DNA from: Thalassobellus sediminis
Lineage (GTDB): Bacteria > Bacteroidota > Bacteroidia > Flavobacteriales > Flavobacteriaceae
Direction: 5' to 3'
Length of the DNA stretch: 64,000 nt
NCBI RefSeq assembly: GCF_044386045.1
Contig: NZ_JBISCD010000040.1
Coordinates: 1,612,001-1,676,000 of the forward strand
Below are positions 17,300 through 25,140 of this stretch, one piece after another. The notes beneath the pieces are model-generated. The model was not told the origin of the DNA. It worked only from the letters and a program-made list of their open reading frames with translations, and did not search any database. The number at the start of each line of letters is the position of its first letter. Position 1 is the stretch's first letter. The position numbers and the translations under genes are program-made.

Positions 17300-17767
17300 T
17301 TAATCATTCCAACCATAAACTACAAATTCTTTATCCGTTGAATTATATCTCACAGTTTCCAAAAACCCTCTTGAATACTTGAATCCATATCCGTTTTCTC
17401 CAGCAGTATATTCAATTCCCATTCGTAAGTCAATATTTTTAGGAAACTCACCAGTTTTATCTTTAGATTTTTCAATTTCAGCTATCGCTCTTTTTATTCT
17501 AAATCTTTGGAATCGGTCAAATAAAAAGTCAGATGTTAATTGAGTTATAACAAAAATCGGAAGTATTGAAAACACAAACATTGCTTTCCGAGTGTTCAAT
17601 TTTTTATTTAACAGACTTATAATTAAATAAATTAAAGTGGCAACGAAAATTATAGCAAATGGAATTAGTAAAAAGAACATTTCGAAAATCAGAATAGAGT
17701 CAATAAACGGGACGGAAACTCCAATTATGATTATAATTAAAAGAGCTATTTTTTGATTCCTATTCAT
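17300..17767 (-). CDS. Cassette 6: membrane protein of unknown function
   Basis: 155 residues, ATG at 17767. Three transmembrane segments in the first 80 residues, then a soluble domain with GEFPKNIDLRMGIEYTAGEN and GYGFKYSRGFLETVRYNS. That pattern of glycine and aromatic residues is common in small uncharacterised Bacteroidota proteins. No catalytic motif is visible. Confidence 0.65.
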   Translation of the reverse strand: MNRNQKIALLIIIIIGVSVPFIDSILIFEMFFLLIPFAIIFVATLIYLIISLLNKKLNTRKAMFVFSILPIFVITQLTSDFLFDRFQRFRIKRAIAEIEKSKDKTGEFPKNIDLRMGIEYTAGENGYGFKYSRGFLETVRYNSTDKEFVVYGWND

Positions 17768-17790
17768 TCAATTTCACGGTTATCTCAAAT

Positions 17791-17928
17791 TACCTACAAC
17801 GGTTGCGTATAATATTAGTGGCGCGTTTAGGCACTAATTTAGTAAATAGAAACTTGCCAGCGGAAAATTCCGCAGGAATTTTCCAAGTAAGCTAAAACTA
17901 GCCATTAATTTTATACTTTGTTGGCAAA
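17791..17928 (-). repeat. attC-like site 6 (type A)
   Basis: From TACCTACAAC (cassette 6) to GTTGGCAAA (cassette 7). Type A body with apex loop GCA. Confidence 0.8.
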
Positions 17929-17935
17929 TCGGTTT

Positions 17936-18343
17936 TTATTTCCATTCAATATTCAGTTTATTCAATTCCGCATTTAATTCCGAAAGAGATTTTTCTGCAA
18001 TAATTTTTGTGTCAATTGTAAATTTCCTCAAATCGGTTTTCAGAATATATTTTTTCGGCTTTTTTTCAACCCGTTTTATTTCCGACATTTTTAGTGGTTT
18101 GTGAAATAAAGAGTTTTTTGAAATCACACCATTTTCCAAAGTCAGATATTGTTTTCTTTTCCGATAAAAAAGTCCATAAATAAAAATAATAGCTAATATT
18201 AAAAACCACGTATTTGTCCATTCAAATTGTTCAGGTTCAAATATTTTAAATAAACCCATAATAATCCAAGCAATTCCAAAAAGCAAACCTATAGTTTGTC
18301 TTTCACGTTTGTTTTTATATTCTATTGTCAATCTTTCGTTCAA
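17936..18343 (-). CDS. Cassette 7: two-helix membrane protein with PH-like domain
   Basis: 135 residues. Two transmembrane helices form a hairpin (about 18-34 and 44-60). The soluble tail YLTLENGVISKNSLFHKPLK, then MSEIKRVEKK and YILKTDLRKFTI, has the strand order of small bacterial PH-like (YcxB-like) domains. Function unknown. Only a TTG start (18343) is available in frame; an in-frame TAA lies a few codons upstream. About 95 bp without a gene follow before the next site. Confidence 0.6.
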   Translation of the reverse strand: MNERLTIEYKNKRERQTIGLLFGIAWIIMGLFKIFEPEQFEWTNTWFLILAIIFIYGLFYRKRKQYLTLENGVISKNSLFHKPLKMSEIKRVEKKPKKYILKTDLRKFTIDTKIIAEKSLSELNAELNKLNIEWK

Positions 18344-18438
18344 TTCGTCTTTTTTATTCGATTATTTTTTCAGCTTTAAAGTTCTTTAGTAAGATAAAAG
18401 TTAATTGTATTTCGATTTTTTCTTGGTTTGGTTAACTG

Positions 18439-18576
18439 TTTGCCAACGGTTACGTATAATATTAGTGGCGCGTTTAAGCACTAATTTAGTAAATAGAAAC
18501 TTGCCAGCGGAAAATTCCGCAGGAATTTTCCAAGTAGGCTAGAACTAGCCATTAATTTTATACTTTGTTGTAAAAC
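18439..18576 (-). repeat. attC-like site 7 (type A)
   Basis: From TTTGCCAAC (cassette 7) to GTTGTAAAAC (cassette 8). Type A body with apex loop GCA. Confidence 0.8.
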
Positions 18577-18581
18577 GTTTT

Positions 18582-19187
18582 TTAATCAATTGGGATTTCA
18601 ATAAATTCAGATAATATTTTTCCATTTTTAGAATTTATTTTTATCACTTTCGATTGTTTCTTTTCTAATTCACTTTTCAAAGTCCAAACAAGTTTTCTTT
18701 TTTCATAGGCTATGTCCCAATAATAAATTTTACTTAAACCATTATTTTTTCCGATTTTAAGAGCTTCTTTTAATTTAATCTCTGTTTTATTTTGTAATAC
18801 CTTTAAATAAGGTTCTATAATTTCTTTAGGTCTTTTTGTTGCCCAAGGTGTTGTGCAATTGGGGTTAAAAGGAAAAAACAATTCCGTTAGAACTAGGTTT
18901 TCGTCAGAAACTTTGTAGTATAGCCAAAATTGAGTGATTTGACATTCAGTTTTTTTAAGGTCAGAAAAGTTAAATTTTTCTACAATATCTTCTTCCTCGT
19001 TGTAAATTTCAATTAAAGTTTTTGATTCATCAAACTGAAAATGATTGTCTAATATTTCTTTTCCAACAGCAAATCTTAATTTTTCGTCGGCTCTAACTTT
19101 GGCGCAATAAATTACGCTTTTAATGAAGTTTTGAGAATTGGAAATACCAAAGTTTAATAAAAATAAGAATGTTAATAATAGTTTCAT
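18582..19187 (-). CDS. Cassette 8: secreted protein of unknown function
   Basis: 201 residues, ATG at 19187. Sec signal peptide LLLTFLFLLNFGISNSQ; the mature protein has cysteines in YCAKVRADEK and LKKTECQI, then FNPNCTTPW, suggesting disulfides in the periplasm. The C-terminal stretch KRKLVWTLKSE followed by KVIKINSKNGKILSE has the hydrophobic pattern of a PepSY-like strand-strand unit, a tentative match. No enzyme motif. Confidence 0.65.
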   Translation of the reverse strand: MKLLLTFLFLLNFGISNSQNFIKSVIYCAKVRADEKLRFAVGKEILDNHFQFDESKTLIEIYNEEEDIVEKFNFSDLKKTECQITQFWLYYKVSDENLVLTELFFPFNPNCTTPWATKRPKEIIEPYLKVLQNKTEIKLKEALKIGKNNGLSKIYYWDIAYEKRKLVWTLKSELEKKQSKVIKINSKNGKILSEFIEIPID

Positions 19188-19193
19188 TTAAAT

Positions 19194-19331
19194 GTTTTAC
19201 AACGGTTACGTATAATATTAGTGGCGCGTTTAAGCACTAATTTAGTAAATAGAAACTTACCAGCGGAAAATTCCGAAGGAATTTTCCAAGTAGCTATAAC
19301 TAGCCATTAATTTTATGCTTTGTTACCCAAC
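19194..19331 (-). repeat. attC-like site 8 (type A)
   Basis: From GTTTTACAAC (cassette 8) to GTTACCCAAC (cassette 9). Type A body with apex loop GAA. Confidence 0.8.
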
Positions 19332-19336
19332 GTTTT

Positions 19337-19843
19337 TTAATCATATCCGTGTTGTTTTTTCCAATCTGAAATATCAATTTTATCAATTTCTTCTTGTCTC
19401 TTTGTTTGAGATTGTTCTACTGTAAATTTGATAAAGAAAAACCAAGCTATAAAGCTCAAAATAAAAATTATAATTCGTTGCTTAAATTTCAAGAAATAGT
19501 TTTCGTTTCTTAAACTAAAAATTGTGTGATATTCAACTGTGTATTTATTCATAAAAACCAATGGTCCAAATAAAAAGAGTTGTACCATTTGCAATATTGT
19601 ATAGCTTTCTGTTTTATTTTTTTCTAATCTTTCCGCTTCCTCTTTTAAGTGTTTCTCAGCTTCTATATTCCACTTTTCAATAATTTCATTTTGTTGTTCT
19701 TGAGAGATATTTCTTTTAATCAGTTCTTTTTTTGCTTGCACTGTAGCTTCTCGTTGCCAAATATTCTCGTCGTTACAATATGCGATTTCAATCAATTCTT
19801 CTGTTTCTCTGTCAGAAATTGGAGGTGTGAATTCGGAGGTCAT
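19337..19843 (-). CDS. Cassette 9: membrane protein of unknown function
   Basis: 168 residues, ATG at 19843. The N-terminal 75 residues are charged and helical (DRETEELIEIAY, then QREATVQAKKELIKRN), a pattern I have seen at the start of uncharacterised Bacteroidota proteins. Two transmembrane helices follow (about 82-98 and 126-142) with a charged tail. Function unknown. Confidence 0.65.
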   Translation of the reverse strand: MTSEFTPPISDRETEELIEIAYCNDENIWQREATVQAKKELIKRNISQEQQNEIIEKWNIEAEKHLKEEAERLEKNKTESYTILQMVQLFLFGPLVFMNKYTVEYHTIFSLRNENYFLKFKQRIIIFILSFIAWFFFIKFTVEQSQTKRQEEIDKIDISDWKKQHGYD

Positions 19844-19852
19844 TTCTTAAAT

Positions 19853-19990
19853 GTTGGGTAACGGTTTTGTGTATGGAAAGTTGCGTTTTTGTGTGCGAGG
19901 ATTTTCCGAAGGAAAATCAGACGTAACAAAAATGCAACAACCTTTGGTTAAGCACTAATTTAGCAATTTTTTATACACGTTGTTGTACGC
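19853..19990 (-). repeat. attC-like site 9 (type C)
   Basis: From GTTGGGTAAC (cassette 9) to GTTGTACGC (cassette 10). Type C: L box GTGTATGG, GTGTGCGAGGATTTTCC with apex GAA, then CAGACGTAACAAAAATGCAA and ATACACGTT. The stop codon of cassette 10 lies within it. Confidence 0.75.
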
Positions 19991-20411
19991 TGGCTTTGTT
20001 ATTTCTTTCTGCAAATTGTTTTAAAGATTCTTTCGTTTTGTTGATTCTTAAAATAGTGTCCGAACTTGATTTAAGCGGAAATCCTTTTCTTAAGCCAGAA
20101 ACTAGGTCTGAAATATTTTGGGATTTAACATTGATATGATTTCCACTAGAGAATTCAACTCGTCCTTTGTTAGTTTTTCCGGTAAGTATATTTTTATCTT
20201 TAGGTTCCAAGATTATAAATCCGTTTTCATAGAATCCATCTAAAATTTCTTCTTCATTAAAATCGATTCCTTTTTCAATATGGGATTTACATACTTGATT
20301 TATTAAATCGGTTATATTAAGTATTGTGTTTTTATTATGTCGTCTATTGGTTTTAGCTTTTTCAAAGAAAGTTTGTATTAAATCGGATAAAATATTCTGT
20401 TTTTCAGTCAT
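19971..20411 (-). CDS. Cassette 10: small soluble protein of unknown function
   Basis: 146 residues, ATG at 20411; the only cassette besides number 15 without a membrane or export signal. Mostly helical, with charged segments HNKNTILNITDLINQVCKSH and DFNEEEILDGFYENGF. No recognised family. The last residues SVQQRV and the TAA stop are encoded by the attC-like site itself, so the natural C-terminus may have been replaced when the cassette formed. About 90 bp upstream of the start hold no gene. Confidence 0.65.
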   Translation of the reverse strand: MTEKQNILSDLIQTFFEKAKTNRRHNKNTILNITDLINQVCKSHIEKGIDFNEEEILDGFYENGFIILEPKDKNILTGKTNKGRVEFSSGNHINVKSQNISDLVSGLRKGFPLKSSSDTILRINKTKESLKQFAERNNKASVQQRV

Positions 20412-20500
20412 TCTGTTAAGTAGGTTTGATGTTGTTTAATAGACCATAATTTTACAATTAAAAAATGTTTTTTCAAAAGAGTCCGAAGTTTTTTCAGCTT

Positions 20501-20640
20501 GCGTACAACGGTTGTGTATAAGAATAGTGCGTTTTTGTGTCCGAGGATTTTCCGCAGGAAAATCAGAGAGACCAAATACGCGCTATCTTTTTGATTTAGG
20601 AATAAATTTAAGCATTATCTCTTATACTTTGTTGTAGTAC
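20501..20640 (-). repeat. attC-like site 10 (type B)
   Basis: From GCGTACAAC (cassette 10) to GTTGTAGTAC (cassette 11). Type B body with apex GATTTTCC-GCA-GGAAAATC. Confidence 0.8.
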
Positions 20641-20646
20641 GTTTTT

Positions 20647-21189
20647 TTATTCAACTATTATTTTCAATTCTTTGGTTTCAAAGGATTTGCCTTCAATTCC
20701 ATATACTGTTCTGCAATTTCCTTTGACTAAAATATTCGGATTTTCAAGCAGATAGCTTTTGTCTATTTTATCCTTTATTTTCAAGTCAGATATTTCGAAA
20801 ATTATTTCGTTTTCCGATTTGTAAATTGTTCCCAAAAGCTTTTTTTCAAATGGCTTTTCCTTTGTTATGGTAAATTCATCAATATATTCACTATCGTCTC
20901 CAGTTAAATTTGGACCTTCAATGAAAGTTTTTTTTAATTCCTGATGAAATTCAAGTTGTTCGCCTTTTGATAAAAATGAAATTTCAATGTTATTCAGATT
21001 TTTATAAATTCTGATAGTTTTTTCCGCTTCGATTGGTACAATACGAATAGTCAATTCAAAGTTGTCATTTAGCAGATAGGTTTCTTTGTCAAATTCCAAG
21101 TACAGATTGGTCTTTTCAAAATCGTTTTTTGAACAACTGAATCCTAAAATTGAAATCAGAAATATTGTTAAGGTGTTCTTTATTTTCAA
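20647..21189 (-). CDS. Cassette 11: lipoprotein of unknown function
   Basis: 180 residues with lipoprotein signal KIKNTLTIFLISILGFSC (Cys19). The mature part looks like a single beta-sandwich: LYLEFDKETYLLNDNFELTI, later IIFEISDLKI and a final KELKIIVE strand. No catalytic residues are evident. The frame has no ATG near its start; a TTG at 21189 sits two codons after an in-frame stop that lies in the cassette tag, so TTG (or the adjacent ATT) must be used. Confidence 0.65.
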   Translation of the reverse strand: MKIKNTLTIFLISILGFSCSKNDFEKTNLYLEFDKETYLLNDNFELTIRIVPIEAEKTIRIYKNLNNIEISFLSKGEQLEFHQELKKTFIEGPNLTGDDSEYIDEFTITKEKPFEKKLLGTIYKSENEIIFEISDLKIKDKIDKSYLLENPNILVKGNCRTVYGIEGKSFETKELKIIVE

Positions 21190-21192
21190 AAT

Positions 21193-21327
21193 GTACTACA
21201 ACGGTGTTGTGTATGGCTCGTTGCGGAAAATCAGCTATGATTTTCCGCAGTAACCGAAAGATAGCAAATTGCAATGAATTCCGATTAGGAATTCAGCCGC
21301 AATGAGCTATACACGTTGTTGTAACAC
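21193..21327 (-). repeat. attC-like site 11 (unique type)
   Basis: From GTACTACAAC (cassette 11) to GTTGTAACAC (cassette 12). Its arms GTGTATGGCTCGTTGCGG and CCGCAATGAGCTATACAC pair over almost their whole length, enclosing GCGGAAAATC-AGCTAT-GATTTTCCGC and GAATTCC-GATTA-GGAATTC. The sequence differs from types A-C but keeps the layout. Confidence 0.75.
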
Positions 21328-21600
21328 GTTTTTTTTATTCATAATGTATGTAATTCCGCTAACAATTATTAAAGTCAGAATTATGTCTAAAATCAGATTG
21401 CTTAAATTCCATCCATAATTTGGATTTGGACAGTCAATCATAAATTCCTCGTAATATTTGAATGGGAATCCAATTTCTAAAGATTTATATCCTATTGTTT
21501 TATTAATTGGTGAAATCAGATGATTTATAACAGTCAGAAATGATGTTGAGAAAAAGACCAACATTGACATAAATATGATTCCTATTCCTTTTCTAATCAT
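21307..21600 (-). CDS. Cassette 12, second gene: two-helix membrane protein
   Basis: 97 residues, ATG at 21600 overlapping the upstream stop as ATGA, so translation is coupled. Transmembrane segments at about 7-27 and 68-86 flank IGFPFKYYEEF and NPNYGWNLSNLI, a layout I have seen in small uncharacterised flavobacterial membrane proteins. The last codons NVLQQRV and the TAG stop fall inside attC-like site 11, giving the same QQRV tail as cassette 10. Confidence 0.6.
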   Translation of the reverse strand: MIRKGIGIIFMSMLVFFSTSFLTVINHLISPINKTIGYKSLEIGFPFKYYEEFMIDCPNPNYGWNLSNLILDIILTLIIVSGITYIMNKKNVLQQRV

Positions 21601-21947
21601 ATTGACATTAGTATTTCGTCATATTTAAGTGATGAATCTGAAATTCTATCTTGAGTATGGTCAAATTGGCTAACTCCGATTCTACAAGAACTTGCTTTTA
21701 CGTAATATTCTGTATTTTCATTGAATCTATAAATTCCGTTTTCTTCTTTTCTAATTTTCAATCCGTCAAAGCTATCAGGTAACGATATAAATTCAACTCC
21801 AGATAATTCTATATCAAGCGTACAATTTGGGTCATACTTAACTGGATATTCGACATCTTCATATTGTTTTTCACTTCGAATTATCAAAGTAGAATGACTT
21901 ACTATATAATGCCAAATTCTAAATTTCCGATTGCTTTGATATTTCAT
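21597..21947 (-). CDS. Cassette 12, first gene: small soluble protein of unknown function
   Basis: 116 residues, ATG at 21947. No export signal. The opening RKFRIWHYIVSHSTLIIRS and later LDIELSGVEFISLPDSFDGL suggest a compact alpha/beta protein; I cannot name the family. It overlaps the following membrane-protein gene by 4 bp (ATGA). Such a soluble-plus-membrane pair in one cassette could be functionally linked, but nothing shows a toxin-antitoxin or immunity role. Confidence 0.6.
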   Translation of the reverse strand: MKYQSNRKFRIWHYIVSHSTLIIRSEKQYEDVEYPVKYDPNCTLDIELSGVEFISLPDSFDGLKIRKEENGIYRFNENTEYYVKASSCRIGVSQFDHTQDRISDSSLKYDEILMSI

Positions 21948-21965
21948 AATTTGTTTTTCTCAAAT

Positions 21966-22104
21966 GTGTTACAACGGTTACGTATAATATTAGTGGCGCG
22001 TTTAAGCACTAATTTAGTAAATAGAAACTTGCCAGCGGAAAATTCCGAAGGAATTTTCCAAGTAGGCTAAAACTAGCCATTAATTTTATGCTTTGTTACC
22101 CAAC
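21966..22104 (-). repeat. attC-like site 12 (type A)
   Basis: From GTGTTACAAC (cassette 12) to GTTACCCAAC (cassette 13). Type A body with apex loop GAA. Cassette 13 ends within it. Confidence 0.8.
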
Positions 22105-22760
22105 GTTTTTTCTTTCAGAATTTGTTCTGCTATTTTAATTGCTTCGGTTTGATACTTACTTTTATTCTCAATAATATATTTCAGTTCCTCGTTTGTTTTT
22201 TCTTTGTAACTTTCTTTTAGTTTTTCAGTTCTACTTTTCGGTTTGTATTCTATTGGTTTTAACTCAATTCCTTGTTTCTTCTCTGATTTGTCAATATATG
22301 GAATAAGTCTAAATCGGTACTTTGTATTTTTAATTTCATTTTTTTCTAATAAAAAGTCCTGAAGTAAAGTCGTAAGATAATATCTGTCTCCATTTTCAAA
22401 AGTCAAATCCCAATATCCAAAATCAGAGAAAATTGTTGGAATTCGATAGTTTTTATCAATTGCGTTTTGCCAATATTTTCCAAGATTATAAATTGAATAT
22501 TTAACTTCATTCAAGGAATATTCTTTAGTTATTCCGTTTTCAATAATTGAAATTTTATTAGAATTCTTGTCGATAGAAAATTCCGTTTTTTTATTGTACT
22601 TATAATAGTTTATTAAAAGATAAATTGCTGGTCCGTTAAACAGAATGAAAAACTGTCCAATTGTTATTAGAATTACAGTCGGATTATAAACTTTAAGAAA
22701 GAAATGGTTTGTAATGTATAATAGAAAGAGGATAATAAGATTAGTTTTTAATAATCTCAT
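22086..22760 (-). CDS. Cassette 13: membrane protein with PH-like domain
   Basis: 224 residues from the ATG at 22760. The frame stays open another 39 codons into attC-like site 13, but those codons are a translation of the site and are not credible. Two transmembrane helices near the start (LLKTNLIILFLLYI and ILITIGQFFILFNG), then a PH-like domain (KISIIENGITKEYSLNEVKY) and a charged helical tail ENKSKYQTEAIKIAEQIL, a tail pattern shared with other Bacteroidota membrane proteins. The final TLGNKA and stop are encoded by attC-like site 12. Confidence 0.65.
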   Translation of the reverse strand: MRLLKTNLIILFLLYITNHFFLKVYNPTVILITIGQFFILFNGPAIYLLINYYKYNKKTEFSIDKNSNKISIIENGITKEYSLNEVKYSIYNLGKYWQNAIDKNYRIPTIFSDFGYWDLTFENGDRYYLTTLLQDFLLEKNEIKNTKYRFRLIPYIDKSEKKQGIELKPIEYKPKSRTEKLKESYKEKTNEELKYIIENKSKYQTEAIKIAEQILKEKTLGNKA

Positions 22761-22801
22761 TATAGACTTTGAATTCAATTTGTAAGTTCCTGTTTTCAAA
22801 T

Positions 22802-22942
22802 GTTGGGTAACGGTTATGTATAAGAATAGTGCGTTTTTGTGTCCGAGGATTTTCCGCAGGAAAATCAGAGAGACCAAATACGCGCTATCTTTTTGATTTA
22901 GTAATAAAATTAAGCATTATTTCTTATACTTTGTTAGCAAAC
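22802..22942 (-). repeat. attC-like site 13 (type B)
   Basis: From GTTGGGTAAC (cassette 13) to GTTAGCAAAC (cassette 14). Type B body with apex GATTTTCC-GCA-GGAAAATC. Confidence 0.8.
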
Positions 22943-22946
22943 GTTT

Positions 22947-23477
22947 TTAATTTTTTTCAATTGTTTTCCAGTCGCTATCAAAGTCCTTTTGAGCCGAAAA
23001 CATCATTTCTTTATATTTTTTATCACCTTTCAGGAGTAAAGTCAGAGTTGCATTTCCACTTTTTCCACGACTATCCATTTTTGAATTTATTGACCCAATT
23101 GGTAAAGCAATAACACTGTTTATTTGTCCCAATTCGTTTGTCAATTCAGTATTGTTTTTTACGTGATTTTCTATAGTTTTAAGAGCGTCAGAATTATTAA
23201 AAAGTATATTTATTAATACAAACATTATTATGCTTAAAATAGTAAAAGCTTTTCCAATTATCAGTACAATATTTGATTTGGATTCGGATTGTATTTTTTT
23301 TGATTCAAAGTTTAAAACAAAAAATACTCCGATTAAAAATACTATAGCGCTTAAATACAAACTTTCCCAAAAAAAATAGATTGGAATTATTCTGCAAATT
23401 ATTCCGTAAATGAACATTATTAGCGCTGTAAGTAAAGTCAGTTTAGAGATTAGGTTGATTCTTTTGAGTAATTCCAT
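22947..23477 (-). CDS. Cassette 14: membrane protein with Coa1-like C-terminal region
   Basis: 176 residues, ATG at 23477. Three transmembrane segments in the first 95 residues. The soluble end NSVIALPIGSINSKMDSRGK, then GNATLTLLLKGDKKYKE and DWKTIEKN, resembles the cytochrome-oxidase-assembly Coa1-like domain found in many small Bacteroidota membrane proteins; the match is from memory and weak. Role unknown. Confidence 0.6.
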   Translation of the reverse strand: MELLKRINLISKLTLLTALIMFIYGIICRIIPIYFFWESLYLSAIVFLIGVFFVLNFESKKIQSESKSNIVLIIGKAFTILSIIMFVLINILFNNSDALKTIENHVKNNTELTNELGQINSVIALPIGSINSKMDSRGKSGNATLTLLLKGDKKYKEMMFSAQKDFDSDWKTIEKN

Positions 23478-23482
23478 GCAAT

Positions 23483-23621
23483 GTTTGCTAACGGTTACGT
23501 ATAATATTAGTGGCGCGTTTAAGCACTAATTTAGTAAATAGAAACTTGCCAGCGGAAAATTCCGCAGGAATTTTCCAAGTAAGCTAAAACTAGCCATTAA
23601 TTTTATGCTTTGTTACCCAAC
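23483..23621 (-). repeat. attC-like site 14 (type A)
   Basis: From GTTTGCTAAC (cassette 14) to GTTACCCAAC (cassette 15). Type A body with apex loop GCA. The stop codon of cassette 15 is inside the core. Confidence 0.8.
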
Positions 23622-24062
23622 GTTTTTTATTTCACTTTTTATTTTTTCAATCCAATTTTTGTCAGTCGGTTCAACAATAATTGCTCTAAAATTAAATCTT
23701 TCACTTTCAATTCCGACACCTTTTAAATCGTCAATATGCAAATCGAAATCAAATGCAGGTGGATATTTAGATGAGTTAATATTCCGAGATTTTAAAACTT
23801 GTCGATTTTCTTTTTCGTTTACAATTCGGTTAACTTTTATTCCGTAATATTTTAAAGTCCGTCTTATTTTTCCTTTAGTTCGAAACGATGTTGTATAAAT
23901 ATGAATTTTATGTCCTTGATTTTGTAAATCAGAAATCAATTCTCGAGCACCTTTTCGCATTTCCTCAATTCCGAACAGTTTCGCAATTCCGTTTCTATTT
24001 TCAGTTTCAAATTCCTTTCCGTTCGGAATTAATGTGCTGTCAAGGTCAAAACTTATATTCAT
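23613..24062 (-). CDS. Cassette 15: HAD-superfamily hydrolase
   Basis: 149 residues, ATG at 24062; the only cassette product with a clear soluble-enzyme signature. Motif I is FDLDSTLIP (Asp6 and Asp8), motif II is IHIYTTS (Thr/Ser after the strand), a Lys is available in KGKIRRTLKYYG, and motif IV is DLHIDDLKGVG (paired Asp). The short cap and size suggest a nucleotidase- or phosphatase-type HAD enzyme; the substrate is unknown. The stop TAA lies within the cassette core sequence GTTGGGTAAC, so the protein ends NVG. Confidence 0.75.
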   Translation of the reverse strand: MNISFDLDSTLIPNGKEFETENRNGIAKLFGIEEMRKGARELISDLQNQGHKIHIYTTSFRTKGKIRRTLKYYGIKVNRIVNEKENRQVLKSRNINSSKYPPAFDFDLHIDDLKGVGIESERFNFRAIIVEPTDKNWIEKIKSEIKNVG

Positions 24063-24115
24063 TTATTTATGTTCCAATATTGTTTTCGGTTGGATTCCCG
24101 TGATTTTTGTCAAAT

Positions 24116-24254
24116 GTTGGGTAACGGTTACGTATAATATTAGTGGCGCGTTTAAGCACTAATTTAGTGAATAGAAACTTGCCAGCGGAAAATTCCGAAG
24201 GAATTTTCCAAGTAGGCGAGAACTAGCCATTAATTTTATACTTTGTTAGCTACA
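24116..24254 (-). repeat. attC-like site 15 (type A)
   Basis: From GTTGGGTAAC (cassette 15) to GTTAGCTACA (cassette 16). Type A body with apex loop GAA; small changes in the arm (TTTAGTGAATAG, GTAGGCGAGAAC). Confidence 0.8.
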
Positions 24255-24269
24255 GTTATTTTTCAGATA

Positions 24270-24446
24270 TTAGGATTTATTACTTTCTTCCGATTTATTT
24301 TTTTTATCAAGTGTGGTTCCTATTCCGATTCCAATAGCTATTCCAAGACTAAGCCATAATCCTAAATTATCTGTTGCAACTCCAACAGCGGTTCCTATTC
24401 CAACTCCAATCGCAATTCCAATTGCTAGTTTGTTATTTTTTTTCAT
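24270..24446 (-). CDS. Cassette 16: 58-residue glycine-zipper membrane peptide
   Basis: ATG at 24446, TAA at 24270-24272. The product begins MKKNNKLAIGIAIGVGIG and repeats the motif after a short turn (LGIAIGIGIGTTLDKKN), giving two GxxxG-rich hydrophobic helices and a charged tail. It is the only gene on the cassette strand; the competing plus-strand frame is its mirror image. The 160 bp upstream within the cassette are AT-rich and may hold a promoter. Glycine-zipper peptides often form helical hairpins in membranes; function unknown. Confidence 0.6.
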   Translation of the reverse strand: MKKNNKLAIGIAIGVGIGTAVGVATDNLGLWLSLGIAIGIGIGTTLDKKNKSEESNKS

Positions 24447-24608
24447 AAAGATATTTCTTATTGTTTTAATTTTTTTTGATGCCTATTCTGTTCATTATAT
24501 AATTTCATTACAGATACCAATATTATTAGTACTCTCGTGGTATTAAATGTTACAATATTATTTTTAGAATTTTTTGTAAATTACTTATAAGTATTTCTTT
24601 CAGACAAT

Positions 24609-24747
24609 TGTAGCTAACGGTTACGTATAATATTAGTGGCGCGTTTAGGCACTAATTTAGTAAATAGAAACTTGCCAGCGGAAAATTCCGCAGGAATTTT
24701 CCAAGTAGGCTAAAACTAGCCATTAATTTTATGCTTTGTTACCACCA
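24609..24747 (-). repeat. attC-like site 16 (type A)
   Basis: From TGTAGCTAAC (cassette 16) to GTTACCACCA (cassette 17). Type A body with apex loop GCA. Confidence 0.8.
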
Positions 24748-24750
24748 GTA

Positions 24751-25125
24751 TTATTCTTCCTTTAGTCCTAAATCAACAGCCTTTTTTTCGTCTTTTGTCA
24801 TTTTCCGTTCATATATTTCTTCCCAAAGTTTAATGATTTTTTCCTTTTTCTCAATTCCTAAGTCTTTCACGGCATAAGTCCAAGTTGCAATTGAATAGAG
24901 ATAAACTTTATATTCGGCATTTTCTCCACCATAACCAACATATAATTTGCTAAAATCTAGTTTTCCTCCAATCGTTTCTTTCTTAATATATTCCCTAGGG
25001 TTTTCAATTTTTTCTTTTTCTTCAAGTTTAGAATTTGTAATAGAGTCATTTTTGATTTCAGATTGACCAAAGGTCAGATTAACAATTAAAAATGAAATAA
25101 TAAATAAACAATTCTTGATTTTCAT
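24751..25125 (-). CDS. Cassette 17: small secreted protein of unknown function
   Basis: 124 residues, ATG at 25125. Sec signal peptide IKNCLFIISFLIVNLTFGQ, then a charged linker and a compact helical domain containing KLYVGYGGENAEYKVYLYSI. No catalytic motif or known family. It starts 16 bp from the cassette tag. Confidence 0.65.
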   Translation of the reverse strand: MKIKNCLFIISFLIVNLTFGQSEIKNDSITNSKLEEKEKIENPREYIKKETIGGKLDFSKLYVGYGGENAEYKVYLYSIATWTYAVKDLGIEKKEKIIKLWEEIYERKMTKDEKKAVDLGLKEE

Positions 25126-25140
25126 ATGCGAATTTTTTAT

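Noticed and set aside
21307..21947. Cassette 12 gene pair as a toxin-antitoxin module
   Set aside because: No known toxin or antitoxin motif in either protein; size and overlap alone are not evidence.
22761..22877. N-terminal extension of the cassette 13 protein
   Set aside because: These 39 codons translate attC-like site 13; the inner ATG gives a sensible membrane-protein start.
24313..24546. Plus-strand 77-residue proline-rich frame in cassette 16
   Set aside because: It is the antisense of the glycine-zipper gene; its PIPIPIAIP pattern mirrors the GIGIGIAIG repeats of the minus strand.
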